A stretch of DNA of 64,000 nucleotides from Phycisphaerales bacterium (GCA_028279375.1 JANQNW010000003.1:305256-369255); one strand, 5' to 3'; shown: positions 8,224-17,327, counted from the stretch's first letter. Numbers and translations are program-made. Notes: generated by a model from the letters alone, not told the origin.

Positions 8224-8937
8224 ATGGCGAAGACCACGTCCGGGAAACCAGCGGTCGTCGAGGTGAAGCCCGAGACCATCGGTACGGCAGGCGACACGAC
8301 GGCGAGACAGATCGGCTCACTGAGCGCGTCTGTTGAAGCGATCCTCCTGACCTCCGAGAAGCCACTGCGCGCCGGGAAGATTGCAGAAGCGCTCGCCGTC
8401 GGCGGCGACGCCCCGGGGCGACAGATCGACGCTGCGATCGAAGAGCTCAACAGGGCGTACGACGCGTCCGGGCGCGCGTTCAGGATCGAGAAAGTCGGCG
8501 GCGGGTATCGCATGATGACCCGCCCAGAGCATGCGGAGGCGGTGGCGCAGTTCCAGGCCGCTCGTGCGACGCAGAAGCTGAGTCGAGCCGCAATCGAGAC
8601 GCTCTCGATCGTCGCATATCGTCAACCCGTGACGCGCGCTCAGCTCGAAGCGATCCGAGGCGTGGCGTGTGGCGAGGTCCTGCGGACTCTTCTGGAGCGG
8701 CGGCTTGTCGCGATCGTCGGTCGAGCTGAAGAACTCGGGCGGCCCATGCTCTACGGCACATCGAAGCAGTTTCTTGAACTGTTCGGACTGAGCACGCTCA
8801 AGGATCTCCCGGCGGTTGGTGATCCTGCCGCCGCGAAGATGCCGAAGACGAAGAAGAGTGATGATGAGGACGCCGACGCTCAACACGCAGCCCCGGCTAC
8901 GGGTGAGCTGGATGATCCAAACGCGTCCGATGACTGA
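8224..8937 (+). CDS. scpB: Segregation and condensation protein B
   Basis: This 237-residue protein matches the kleisin-associated ScpB family: an N-terminal winged helix (SVEAILLTSEKPLRAGKIAEAL) and a second one with the conserved LSRAAIETLSIVAYRQPVTR and AIRGV segments, then GRPMLYGTSKQFLELFGL. With ScpA and SMC it forms the condensin complex that compacts and segregates the chromosome. The start chosen is ATG 8224 (MAKTTSG); the frame extends upstream to 8053 but that stretch is not ScpB-like. The last about 45 residues form an acidic, low-complexity tail. ScpA is not adjacent. The stop overlaps the start of the next gene by 8 bp. Confidence 0.93.
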   Translation: MAKTTSGKPAVVEVKPETIGTAGDTTARQIGSLSASVEAILLTSEKPLRAGKIAEALAVGGDAPGRQIDAAIEELNRAYDASGRAFRIEKVGGGYRMMTRPEHAEAVAQFQAARATQKLSRAAIETLSIVAYRQPVTRAQLEAIRGVACGEVLRTLLERRLVAIVGRAEELGRPMLYGTSKQFLELFGLSTLKDLPAVGDPAAAKMPKTKKSDDEDADAQHAAPATGELDDPNASDD

Positions 8938-9466
8938 GCAGGATCCGCGACAGGGGAGCACCGCATTGAAATCTCATCTGCGTCTTCATCAAATTGACTG
9001 TCCGCGAGATCATGCGGCGATCGGGCGCATCGCGATACTTCTCGTGGCGTTGCTCGCGCCGCTCGGCGCCTGCGCCCCGTACAAGCTTCAGGGAAAAGCG
9101 ATCGAGGGCGATGTCAGTTTCATCACGATCGTGGCGGCCGACGATCCTCGCCTGGAGGGTCCCGGCATTCCGGGTGTGCAGGTGCGACTCGAGTCCGATC
9201 CACAGAAGCTGAATCGCGAAGTGGCCGGCGACGCTCTCACAGACGCCGAGGGGAACTTCTCAATTCCATTCGACAAGGTCGGGGCAGGCATGCTCCTCTA
9301 CGACGTCGGCATTCAGGCCCGTCGGAAGGGCTTCTCTCCTGCGGACTCGGAATTCAGTCTTCCGCCGTCTGGAAAGCGCGTTCTGATCATCCTGGAGCCG
9401 GGCGTGGACAACGCCAACTGGCGGTCTGATTCCGAGCTTCTCGATCAGGCCGAGAAGTTCCGGTAG
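8930..9466 (+). CDS. Lipoprotein with a carboxypeptidase-regulatory-like beta fold
   Basis: This 178-residue protein starts at ATG 8930, overlapping the scpB end, so translation is probably coupled. A late signal peptide (about residues 25-48) ends in LLAPLGAC, a lipobox, which predicts an envelope lipoprotein. The rest looks like an all-beta domain with a GVQVRLES...DALTDAEGNFSIPF pattern, typical of carboxypeptidase-regulatory or transthyretin-like folds. Function is unknown. It precedes the DUF58/transglutaminase pair by 51 bp, and a GGGAC...GTCCC hairpin lies in that gap. Confidence 0.7.
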   Translation: MTEQDPRQGSTALKSHLRLHQIDCPRDHAAIGRIAILLVALLAPLGACAPYKLQGKAIEGDVSFITIVAADDPRLEGPGIPGVQVRLESDPQKLNREVAGDALTDAEGNFSIPFDKVGAGMLLYDVGIQARRKGFSPADSEFSLPPSGKRVLIILEPGVDNANWRSDSELLDQAEKFR

Positions 9467-9517
9467 TGAGGAGGGTGGGACTGAATCCGGTCCCTGCAGC
9501 CTGCGTATAGATAGATC

Positions 9518-10756
9518 ATGACTGCGGCCCGCCGCCAATATCACGCCAGTTCCGCCGGGCTGATCTACCTGCTTGTCTCGGTCTTCCTGGGCATCGGCGC
9601 CGTCAACAGCCAGAACAACCTGCTCTTCCTCGCATTCGGCCTTGCGCTCGGGGCGCTGCTGGTTTCAGGTCTCGTCAGCGGGATCATGCTGCTCAATCTG
9701 GAGGTGGAGCGTGAGGCTCCGATGCCAACGACCGTCGGCGACGCGATGCTGCTTCGCTACCGCGTTGTGAATCGGAGTCGGCGTATTCCGGCGTTCGCGC
9801 TGCGCATCAGCGAAGCGCGCCCCAAGCGCGGCTGGAAGCGTCGCCGCGACGCGGATGATTGGGCGCGGTATTTCGATGCGCCGGAGACGTTCATTCTGCA
9901 TCTCGGTCGCGGGAGGAGCGCCTTCGTCGACGCGATGACACCGGCGATGGCCCGCGGTGAGGCGCGGCTGAATCAAATTCGGATTGACACGCGCTTTCCG
10001 TTTGGCATCATCCGGAAGTCGGTGGTCTTCGAGCAAGCTGCGCGCGTGCTCGTGCGCCCAGAGCCGATCGTTGTCGAGGGAATGCGCCAGTTGACGGCGA
10101 GCGCATTCGATATGCGCAATTCCGGTGAGCGCCCGGTCTCAGGTCGCGGCCTCGAGTATCTGGGAGTGCGCGAGTATGCGCCGGGGGACGCTCGGCGGAT
10201 GATCGCATGGCGCGCTTCAGCGCGACGGGGCGACCTGATCGTCCGCGAGCACATGACTCCCACACCGGAGCGCACGACAATATGTCTTGATCTCACTCAG
10301 AAGGAGGAACTCCACGAGGAGGCGTCCCTCCTCCGGCGATCGCACAATGCCCACCGATCTGAAGATGCGGGCGAGCGCGCCATCAGCATGGCGGCATGGA
10401 TGATCCAGCAGGCCGTTCGGCACGGCCATGACATCGCGGTCGAGGTTCCAGCGGCTGAGATTCGGACCGGGTTCGGCACGGCCGGCCAACCCGGCGCGCC
10501 TGTGTCGACGCGTTGGACGGGCGCGTTGCTCGACACGCTCGCCCGCATCGATCGAACGTCACTCTCCGGTGGCGGCGCGAACGCGCGAGGACTCCAGAAG
10601 TCTGCGAGCCTCATCGTCATCCATGACGGCGACTGGAGCGCCAGCGACTGGCCGACCGGCGCGATCCATCTCAGCGCGGCGCGCATGGACGCACTGCCGG
10701 AGGATCAGTCAGTGACCTCTGACGAGCAGGTCGCGCATGAGGGGGCCGCCGCATGA
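9518..10756 (+). CDS. DUF58 domain membrane protein
   Basis: This 412-residue protein has two N-terminal membrane helices (about residues 12-28 and 32-52). A beta-rich region and the DUF58 core follow, with the signature YLGVREYAPGDARRMIAWRA and REHMTP, then a von Willebrand A-like part (TICLDLTQKEE). DUF58 proteins are usually encoded with a MoxR AAA+ ATPase and TgpA-like transglutaminases and are thought to be part of membrane chaperone-like systems. Here the transglutaminase gene overlaps the stop by 4 bp but no moxR is present in the window. Confidence 0.85.
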   Translation: MTAARRQYHASSAGLIYLLVSVFLGIGAVNSQNNLLFLAFGLALGALLVSGLVSGIMLLNLEVEREAPMPTTVGDAMLLRYRVVNRSRRIPAFALRISEARPKRGWKRRRDADDWARYFDAPETFILHLGRGRSAFVDAMTPAMARGEARLNQIRIDTRFPFGIIRKSVVFEQAARVLVRPEPIVVEGMRQLTASAFDMRNSGERPVSGRGLEYLGVREYAPGDARRMIAWRASARRGDLIVREHMTPTPERTTICLDLTQKEELHEEASLLRRSHNAHRSEDAGERAISMAAWMIQQAVRHGHDIAVEVPAAEIRTGFGTAGQPGAPVSTRWTGALLDTLARIDRTSLSGGGANARGLQKSASLIVIHDGDWSASDWPTGAIHLSAARMDALPEDQSVTSDEQVAHEGAAA

Positions 10757-12984
10757 AATTCTTCGGCTCCTTCGAGCGATGCCTGTTTCTGACTGTCGGG
10801 CTGGGGATGCTCCTTTTCGCGATCGCGGATGGCGACGTGGCGCTCTTCTTCGGCGCGCTTCCAGTTTGGGCGGCGTCGTGGTTCATTACGCAGGGGCCGA
10901 ATGGGAAGCCGCTCCCGCGCCTGATGATCGGCGCGCTCGTCGTTGCGGCGACGGCGTATACAGCGCTCACGGTGCTTGAGGATCTCGAGGAATTCGTGCC
11001 TGCCGTGTCGCGATACCTCGTCTGGCTCGTGCTGATCAAGCTCTTTGATCGGGTGCAGCCTCGCGATCAGGCGCAGCTGCTCGTGATGAGCCTGTTCCTG
11101 GTGATCGGCGCATGTCTGACGAGCAACTCACTCGGCCTTGGAATTGCGCTCGCGCTGTATTTGCCGCTCTTCGCGTGGACAGCCATGCTGTATCAACTGC
11201 ACGCCGGCACGGTGCGTGTGGAGAGAAGTCTTGCGAAGCTTCGTCCTGCGGATCGCCGGCGCACGCGATTGTCAGAGGGGTTCGGGACGATCGTCTCGCG
11301 CGATTTCGTTTTCACGGTCGCGCTCGCCGGTTTCGCATCGTTGTTCGTCGCGGTCGTCGTATTCCTCATCACGCCGCGACAGAGTCTGGCGATGGCCATG
11401 GGCGCATGGGCCGCTCCGGCGGTGGGATCGGAGACGGGTTTCACGGAAGAGGTGACGCTCGGCGCCGAGGGACTTCTCAGCGAATCGACAACGCCTGTGC
11501 TCGACCTTCGCCTCTCCGACAATGAAGGAAACGACCTCGGGCCGGACAATGCGCGCGTGCACTTGCGAGGCGCGATTCTGGATTCCTATGTCTCCGGCGC
11601 CTGGCGCCGGACGATCGGGCGCGGCCAGAATCGATCCGCGGACCTGAGCGGGTTCCCGGAGTCCCCGACGCTTCTTGCTGGGGAGCGAGCGCCCGCCGAC
11701 GCGGTGATCCAGGAATACTCCTTCCGTAATAAGAAGCAGGGCGCAATCCTCGCCTTGAATCGACCGGTTCAGATTTCGTTTGATCGACCGACGAGATTCA
11801 GGCTCGATCCGACGACCCGGTATCTCGAGTCCGCCGCGTCGGGGCGCATGGAGATTCGAGTCTGGTCCACATCGGCGCCCGTTCGCTCGCGACAGGCGCG
11901 GATGCCGCGACTCTTCGACTCGGGGCCGATTTACGAACTCGGCCAGCAACTGATCGCTGACGCAGGTCTGCCTCGCGACGCGAGCATGCAGCATCATCCC
12001 AATGACCCCGCGATCGCCGGGCTCTTTCAGGATTATCTGTCGGACAGCTTTGCATACAGCACGCAGATGACGGCGCCGGAGATCGATGAGGATCCCATCG
12101 AGATGTTCCTCTTCCGCACGCGTGTGGGGCATTGCGAGTATTTCGCGTCGGCGATGGCGGCGCTCTGTCGTAGCGTTGGCATGGATGCGCGCGTTGTGAC
12201 GGGCTACCTGGCGTCGGACTATGACGAGGAACTCGGTCTGTATCGCGTGCGTGAGAGCAATGCGCACGCGTGGACGGAGGTGCATGTGTCCCAAGGGGAG
12301 TGGCAGACCTTCGATCCCTCGCCACTTCTTGATGTCTCTGTTGCGCAGCGTCCCCCGGGAGGCGTCTACGGAGCGTTGCTGCTCGGATGGGAAGCCGTAG
12401 AGCGACTCTGGCTAGATCATGTTGTCAGTTTCGACGAACAGAGTCGGGAGGCGGCCCTTGGCGGTGCGGGCGTGAAGTTCAGCGACTGGCTGATGGGGCT
12501 GGGCGGTGAGACGGTGCGCGCCTCGATGCTCGGTCGTCGATCGCGCGCTGTCACGGCGGCGCTCCGAGGCCTGCTCGCTTTCGCGATCGCGCTATTCGTC
12601 GGGCTCGGTCTCGCGTATTCCTGGCGCGGATTGGCGCGCTGGCGACGTCGTCGTCGCTCGCGCCACGCAGGCAGCGCTGCCGGCCGAGCTCTCCAGGCGC
12701 AGTTCTCGCTCTTCAGGGAACTCGAATCAAGGCTCCGCCGGGCTGGGTTTGAGCGTCCCGTGTGGAAGCCGGCGCTCGAGCATGCTCGATCGCTCGACGC
12801 AACCGATGAGCAACTCGCCCAGGCCGCATCGCTTCTTGTCAATCAGCATTACGCATCGCGATTTGGCCATCGTGCCGCAAGCGCGGCTCAGCTTGCAGAG
12901 GGGCGCGCTCTTCTCCAGTCCATCGAGGCGCGATTGGCGGCGTCACGCAGACGCGCGGCCGACGGAGAGCGTCCGCCCGAGTGA
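10753..12984 (+). CDS. TgpA-like membrane transglutaminase (DUF3488/DUF4129)
   Basis: This 743-residue protein begins with about six membrane helices (residues about 10-220). A large periplasmic region contains a papain-like transglutaminase core with the triad Cys461 (GHCEYFAS), His505 (NAHAWTEV) and Asp521 (TFDPSP). A final helix (about 605-625) leads to a cytoplasmic DUF4129-like tail ending near residue 743. The triad is intact, so catalysis is plausible; substrates of TgpA proteins are not firmly known. ATGA overlap with the DUF58 gene indicates coupled translation and a joint function. Confidence 0.88.
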   Translation: MKFFGSFERCLFLTVGLGMLLFAIADGDVALFFGALPVWAASWFITQGPNGKPLPRLMIGALVVAATAYTALTVLEDLEEFVPAVSRYLVWLVLIKLFDRVQPRDQAQLLVMSLFLVIGACLTSNSLGLGIALALYLPLFAWTAMLYQLHAGTVRVERSLAKLRPADRRRTRLSEGFGTIVSRDFVFTVALAGFASLFVAVVVFLITPRQSLAMAMGAWAAPAVGSETGFTEEVTLGAEGLLSESTTPVLDLRLSDNEGNDLGPDNARVHLRGAILDSYVSGAWRRTIGRGQNRSADLSGFPESPTLLAGERAPADAVIQEYSFRNKKQGAILALNRPVQISFDRPTRFRLDPTTRYLESAASGRMEIRVWSTSAPVRSRQARMPRLFDSGPIYELGQQLIADAGLPRDASMQHHPNDPAIAGLFQDYLSDSFAYSTQMTAPEIDEDPIEMFLFRTRVGHCEYFASAMAALCRSVGMDARVVTGYLASDYDEELGLYRVRESNAHAWTEVHVSQGEWQTFDPSPLLDVSVAQRPPGGVYGALLLGWEAVERLWLDHVVSFDEQSREAALGGAGVKFSDWLMGLGGETVRASMLGRRSRAVTAALRGLLAFAIALFVGLGLAYSWRGLARWRRRRRSRHAGSAAGRALQAQFSLFRELESRLRRAGFERPVWKPALEHARSLDATDEQLAQAASLLVNQHYASRFGHRAASAAQLAEGRALLQSIEARLAASRRRAADGERPPE

Positions 12985-13028
12985 GATCAGGGCGCCGGCA
13001 CGCATTAGATTTGATAGCGTGGACGCCG

Positions 13029-13661
13029 ATGGACCTTCAGAATCAACAACTCGGCGATCTCCTGGACTCGATCGCGGCGCGAAAGCCATCTCCGGGCGGC
13101 GGGGCCGTTGCCTCCGTCGCGGCGGCGCTTGCCGGCGCGCTTGGTCAGATGGTCGCTGCCTACTCGGCGCCAACGAGCGACCCGGCGAGCGATGACTCTG
13201 CGATACGAGACGGCATGGCGTGTCTGGAGTCAGGCCGGCGCAGCGCGTTGGAACTCGCCGCCGAGGACGCTCGCGCTTATGACGAATACTCGAACCTGAA
13301 GAAGGCGATCAAAGAGTCGGGCGGGTCGAAGACAGATCTCGTGCCGACGATCCGGCGCATCATCGACGCGCCGAATCGATCGATCTCGCTCTCGCTTGAG
13401 ATGCTGGAAGCCTGTGCCTCGATGGCGCCCCACGCGAATCGCTGGCTGCTCAGCGACCTGGCGATCGCCGCGGAGATGGCTGCGGCTGCGGCGCGTTCTT
13501 CCGTCTGGAACCTCAGGGTCAACACACCGCTTCTTGCTGAAGCGCTCGGGGCAGAAGGCGAGGACGAGGCGACGTCGATGCTTGAGCGGGCGGATCGGGA
13601 GGTCGAGCGGGCGCAGGGAATGTGTGAGGAGATTTCACGGATGTGCCTCGCGCATGCGTGA
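13029..13661 (+). CDS. Cyclodeaminase/cyclohydrolase-family (FTCD_C) protein
   Basis: This 210-residue helical protein has the FTCD_C/methenyltetrahydrofolate cyclohydrolase signature: an N-terminal LGDLLDSIAARKPSPGGGAV, where PSPGGGxVA forms the folate-binding turn, and DLAIAAEMAAAAARSS near residue 155. The family releases ammonia from formimino-THF or hydrolyses methenyl-THF. The ATG at 13029 places the motif at the usual distance; a GTG at 12981 overlapping the previous stop would add 16 residues. It stands alone without a formiminotransferase domain, as in FchA-type proteins. Its exact reaction is uncertain. Confidence 0.82.
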   Translation: MDLQNQQLGDLLDSIAARKPSPGGGAVASVAAALAGALGQMVAAYSAPTSDPASDDSAIRDGMACLESGRRSALELAAEDARAYDEYSNLKKAIKESGGSKTDLVPTIRRIIDAPNRSISLSLEMLEACASMAPHANRWLLSDLAIAAEMAAAAARSSVWNLRVNTPLLAEALGAEGEDEATSMLERADREVERAQGMCEEISRMCLAHA

Positions 13662-13694
13662 AGAGGCCGGCGGCGACAGGCCGATGAAGACGAC

Positions 13695-13946
13695 ATGGAG
13701 CCGAAGGGTGTGTATCTCGATGTGATTGCGCAGGAGCCTGATCGCGTGCCTGATGAGCAGTCCCGCACCGGCGACCATGGACGGCCCTGGCTGAGTATCT
13801 GGTTTCGCTGCTGCTCGACCTACGGCAGGATCTACCGGAATGACGCCGGCACCGAGTATCGAGGGACCTGTCCGAGCTGTCGTGCTGAAGTGCATGCCGC
13901 TGTTGGTCCCGGGGGAACCAGCCGCCGCATGTTCGAGGCGAGCTAG
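13695..13946 (+). CDS. Small zinc-ribbon-like protein, lineage-type conserved hypothetical
   Basis: The product has 83 residues. The C-terminal half is distinctive: WFRCCSTYGRIYRND, then CPSCRAEV, then GPGGTSRRMFEA. The paired CC and CPSC cysteines could hold one zinc ion. The sequence looks conserved in style (Trp/Tyr/Arg patches, GPGGTSRR tail), and I recall similar short proteins in planctomycete-type genomes, but no function is known to me. It is codirectional with its neighbours, 33 bp after the cyclodeaminase-like gene. Confidence 0.68.
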   Translation: MEPKGVYLDVIAQEPDRVPDEQSRTGDHGRPWLSIWFRCCSTYGRIYRNDAGTEYRGTCPSCRAEVHAAVGPGGTSRRMFEAS

Positions 13947-14005
13947 AGAATGGACACATCCGGGCTCGCGACACTCGTTGCGGGCTGTCGGTCTAAACTA
14001 CGCGC

Positions 14006-14542
14006 ATGGCCACGACGAACTATCAGGAATTCCACCTCGCGACGCATCAGCGGCAGTGCGCCCTGACAGGTGTCGAACTCAAGCCCGGCGATCGGTTCGT
14101 CGCGGCGATCGTCGAGCCGGATGGCGAGGAGACTCTCGAGCGCCTCGATTTCCTCGCGTCGGAGTGGGATGCGGGTCATCGACCCGCGGGGCTCTTCGGA
14201 TACTGGCGCGGCGTTGTGCTCGAGAAGTCGGAGAAACCGAGACCATTCATCGATGACACGTCTCTGCTGGCGCTCTTCGAGCAACTCGATGATACGACGG
14301 AGCCTCGCCGGGTCGCTTTCAGATTCGTCCTGGCGCTCATTCTCATTCGAAAGCGACTTCTAAGGCTCGAGGGCAGCGTGGATGACGGTGAACGACCGTT
14401 CATGCGCGTTCGCATGCGAGGGCCGGATGGATGGGTCGAGGGCTCGACGATCGTCGAGGTGGACGATCCCGGGATGGACGAGGAGGCTGTCGCCGATGTC
14501 ACAGAACAGCTGACTGAGGTTCTGAATGGGGAACTCTCGTGA
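14006..14542 (+). CDS. Conserved hypothetical protein
   Basis: This 178-residue soluble protein starts at ATG 14006. The N-terminus (CALTGVELKPGDRFVAAIVE) resembles a short treble-clef or ribbon with few cysteines; the middle (RRVAFRFVLALILIRKRLLRLEG) is hydrophobic-basic and probably a buried helix rather than a membrane span. No catalytic motif is seen. Its stop overlaps the GTG start of the lipoprotein gene that follows (GTGA), so the two are probably translated together. Function is unknown. Confidence 0.7.
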   Translation: MATTNYQEFHLATHQRQCALTGVELKPGDRFVAAIVEPDGEETLERLDFLASEWDAGHRPAGLFGYWRGVVLEKSEKPRPFIDDTSLLALFEQLDDTTEPRRVAFRFVLALILIRKRLLRLEGSVDDGERPFMRVRMRGPDGWVEGSTIVEVDDPGMDEEAVADVTEQLTEVLNGELS

Positions 14543-15471
14543 GTATGGACCCCTCCCGGGCGCTGATCGTGGTCGCGTTCGCGGCGCTGATCACCGGGTG
14601 CGCATCGACGCCGGGTGAATCAAGTGTCATGCGAGGAGCGCCCCCGGCGTATCTCGAGACAGCGGAACGATACAACGAGCGCACCGAGAAGCTCGACAGA
14701 CTCTGGAGCAGGGCGACGACCCGTTTCGAGTATCGGGACACCGAGGGCAGAAAGCGCCGGGAGCAGGGCGAGGGCACGCTCCAGTTCCTGCAGCCATCGA
14801 AGTTCGCACTGAGCGTCGGCAAGTTGGGAGAGACCATCTTCTGGCTCGGATGTGACGAGGAGCGGTACTGGCTTTTCGAGTTGCACGAGGTCAAACGCGC
14901 TTCGGTGGGTCTTCACGAGAACCTCGGAAGTCCCTGCAACATGAACAGCGGAGTCATCGCGCATCCGCACGACGTCGTGGAGCTCATGGGGATTACGCCG
15001 CTGCCAACGACATGGCCGGGTGTCCCCGATGGATCGGATGTCGGCAGGACCACCTGGTCGGCGGATGGGCGGTGGTTGATCGTCGATTCACCAGGATCCG
15101 ATGGCTACAAGCGCTATTACCTGGATCCCGACACGCTCGAACCGGGGCGTTGTGAGCTCTACAGCTACCCAGAGCGCGATCTTCTCATGACGGCGACGCT
15201 CTCCGAGTATGAGGCCGTTGACGTCCGTGGAGTTGCGGCATTCCGTCCGCGCATCGCGACCCGCGTCGATGTCACGACGCCGGATGGGGAGTCGAGACTC
15301 ATTCTCGATCTCGGCGGCATGAGCGACGGTCGAGATCGCCGAGGCCGACTCTCACCTGAGGCTTTCGATTTCGAAACGCTCAAGGCCGCGTACGGCGTGC
15401 GCTCATTGATCATCCTCGATGAGGACTGTCCGCGCCAAGCGCTGACCGGCGTGTCAGCGGATGGGCGATGA
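14539..15471 (+). CDS. Outer-membrane-type lipoprotein, function unknown
   Basis: The protein has 310 residues from GTG 14539 (ATG 14545 is an alternative). A signal peptide ends in the lipobox AALITGCAST, so it is probably a lipoprotein. The mature part is beta-rich (FEYRDTEGRKRREQGEGTLQ, FALSVGKLGETIFWLG) and resembles the general pattern of LolA/LolB-like or outer-membrane lipoprotein carriers, but I cannot confirm that by eye. It forms a coupled pair with the preceding hypothetical gene. A small palindrome lies between it and the RDD gene. Confidence 0.68.
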   Translation: MSMDPSRALIVVAFAALITGCASTPGESSVMRGAPPAYLETAERYNERTEKLDRLWSRATTRFEYRDTEGRKRREQGEGTLQFLQPSKFALSVGKLGETIFWLGCDEERYWLFELHEVKRASVGLHENLGSPCNMNSGVIAHPHDVVELMGITPLPTTWPGVPDGSDVGRTTWSADGRWLIVDSPGSDGYKRYYLDPDTLEPGRCELYSYPERDLLMTATLSEYEAVDVRGVAAFRPRIATRVDVTTPDGESRLILDLGGMSDGRDRRGRLSPEAFDFETLKAAYGVRSLIILDEDCPRQALTGVSADGR

Positions 15472-15482
15472 AGAATGACAAG

Positions 15483-15496
15483 CTCACGGTCGTGAG
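15483..15496. repeat. Short palindrome CTCACG-GT-CGTGAG
   Basis: A perfect 6-bp-arm inverted repeat lies 11 bp after the lipoprotein stop and 12 bp before the RDD gene start. It could be a regulator-binding site or a short hairpin in the message. No promoter elements were identified around it. Confidence 0.25.
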
Positions 15497-15508
15497 ATTG
15501 AGTTCGAC

Positions 15509-17161
15509 ATGATGCTTCGGCTCGTCATTCTGTGCGTCGTGATGCTCAGCGCCGCCAACGCGCCCGCTGTGACCTTGATGGGCGCGGGCGCCGGTGGCGA
15601 TGGCTGGCTCCTGACTTACGACGATGAGCTGAAATCAGGGTGGATCGTTCATCTGCCTTCCAATGCGCCGCCCGGTGTCTTCATGCCGGCGCTGGATATC
15701 AGCATTCGAACGGAGGGCGTCGATGACGCGCCCGAGGCGATCGCCGCCTGGGGACAGACGCTCTACCTGGTCTTTCCTCCTGATGAGACGACAGCGACGG
15801 ACGAGGAGCCGGTGGTGCGGCGCGTTCGACAGCTTCGAGTCGGGTCGAACCCCGCCGCCGGCTACTACACCTATGACCCACCCAATCGCTTGGCCGCATT
15901 GCCCGGACTGGTTGGCGAGATCGAGATCGCCGCGTTTGGCGCCGGTCCTTCCGGACCGGTCGCCGTCATTACGGATCGGTCGGAAAACGCTGACGGGCCC
16001 GCCCGATTCCTTTGGCTGAGGCAGACGACCTGGCATGAGGTCACGGCGCCCGATGATCTCGTCTCCATCGAGGGCCTCGTGCCACTCGATCGAATGCTGA
16101 TCGGGGTCATCGGAATCGGGCGCGACGGTGAGCGCCGACTCTGGAGCGCCGTCGAGCCGCCAGTCCCGACGAGGGAGGACGCGACTGACGAGCCCCAGGA
16201 CGCCGCCGAGGAGAGCGCCGTCGAGGAACTCGCAGATTCTGTGCCGCTTTCACCTGAATGGGCGTCACGGCGGACCCTGCTCGACCCGGCGTCCAGCTTT
16301 GTCACATCGATCGACGGCTTCCTCTACGGCGTAACTCCACTGGAAGAAGCGCGGGTCGAACTCTCGCTCGAGAGCGGTGGACAACAACATGTCGCTGGAG
16401 TCTTCGACCTCAGCGCGGTTGATTACACGGTTCTGACGGTCGGCAGCGATGTCGTTCTCGTTTATCCGCCCTCGAAGGTGGCGGCCCATCCGCCACTCAC
16501 CGTGATCTCGCCATCGACCAGCGGCGTCATATATGAGGGCGTTGCGCGGCGCATCTCGCCGGTCACGGAGAATGACCTCCGATTTCTCGGTGTCCTCTTC
16601 GGCGCTGTCCTGCTCACGGTGGCGCTCTTCATTCTCAAGCCGCGCGTCGCGATGCGTGAGTCAGTCGATTTCCCGCCTCACACGGCGCTCGCCGAGCCCT
16701 CGCGCCGCGTGGCGGCTGTCCTGGTCGACTTCATCCCGTGCGCAGTTGTTGCGGGCCTGGTGTTCGAGGTTTCCGTCATCGACGTCATAGTGAAGCCGTT
16801 CCAGGACGCCGGGCCTGAAGGTGTATGGCCTGCCATCGTCGCCCTCGGCGTCCTGTTCATTCACAGTTCGATCTCGGAGTGGCTCTGGGGCCGGAGCGTC
16901 GGGAAGCTCCTGCTTTCCTGCCGCACGATTTCCGTAACGGGCGTGAAGCCGACGCTTCGACAGGCCGTGTGGCGCAACGCCATCAAGGCGCTGTGCCCGC
17001 CGCTGATCATCGTCCTGTACCTGGATCCAAGGGGGCGGCATCCGGGTGATCTCGTCTCGGGAACGCTCGTGATCGTTGATCTCCCGATTCCAGCTGAGCC
17101 CGAGAGTGTTGATGAGGGGCTCGACCGTCTGGGTCTCGAGGGAGACGGCCCCGAGACGTGA
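15509..17161 (+). CDS. Secreted/membrane protein with C-terminal RDD domain
   Basis: In this 550-residue protein a signal peptide (about 1-20) leads into a periplasmic region of about 330 residues that is beta-strand rich and may be a propeller or similar fold. A membrane helix (about 355-375) follows, then an RDD domain (about 390-530). The RDD hallmarks are RRVAAVLVDFIP (Arg and Asp), SVGKLLLSCRTIS and LRQAVWRNAIKAL. RDD proteins have been linked to transport, including Na+/H+ exchange in some cases, but most are uncharacterised. The large exported N-terminal part is unusual for the family and I do not recognise it. Confidence 0.75.
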   Translation: MMLRLVILCVVMLSAANAPAVTLMGAGAGGDGWLLTYDDELKSGWIVHLPSNAPPGVFMPALDISIRTEGVDDAPEAIAAWGQTLYLVFPPDETTATDEEPVVRRVRQLRVGSNPAAGYYTYDPPNRLAALPGLVGEIEIAAFGAGPSGPVAVITDRSENADGPARFLWLRQTTWHEVTAPDDLVSIEGLVPLDRMLIGVIGIGRDGERRLWSAVEPPVPTREDATDEPQDAAEESAVEELADSVPLSPEWASRRTLLDPASSFVTSIDGFLYGVTPLEEARVELSLESGGQQHVAGVFDLSAVDYTVLTVGSDVVLVYPPSKVAAHPPLTVISPSTSGVIYEGVARRISPVTENDLRFLGVLFGAVLLTVALFILKPRVAMRESVDFPPHTALAEPSRRVAAVLVDFIPCAVVAGLVFEVSVIDVIVKPFQDAGPEGVWPAIVALGVLFIHSSISEWLWGRSVGKLLLSCRTISVTGVKPTLRQAVWRNAIKALCPPLIIVLYLDPRGRHPGDLVSGTLVIVDLPIPAEPESVDEGLDRLGLEGDGPET

Positions 17162-17219
17162 GGCGGATCCTGGCTCGGCGGTGCGCGGTCCGTCTGTAGT
17201 GATTACATCCGAGCATTTC

Positions 17220-17248
17220 TTGCGCGTCACGTCCCTATCTCCTATAGC
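17220..17248 (+). promoter_or_regulatory. Possible sigma70-type promoter before the TPR gene
   Basis: TTGCGC (17220-17225) and TATAGC (17243-17248) are separated by 17 bp, about 80 bp upstream of the GTG start at 17328, in a 166-bp gap. Both hexamers are imperfect matches to TTGACA/TATAAT, so this is a weak, purely sequence-based suggestion. Confidence 0.22.
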
Positions 17249-17327
17249 CGCACCGATCTGAAACCCGATAAGACCCTCGCGTCATCTCGCGCGGTGCGAG
17301 GACGTCATCGGAAGGGCGGACGGGTTC

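Noticed and set aside
11272..12294. Long minus-strand frame opposite the transglutaminase gene
   Set aside because: Arg/His-rich shadow of the TgpA coding strand with no plausible start signal.
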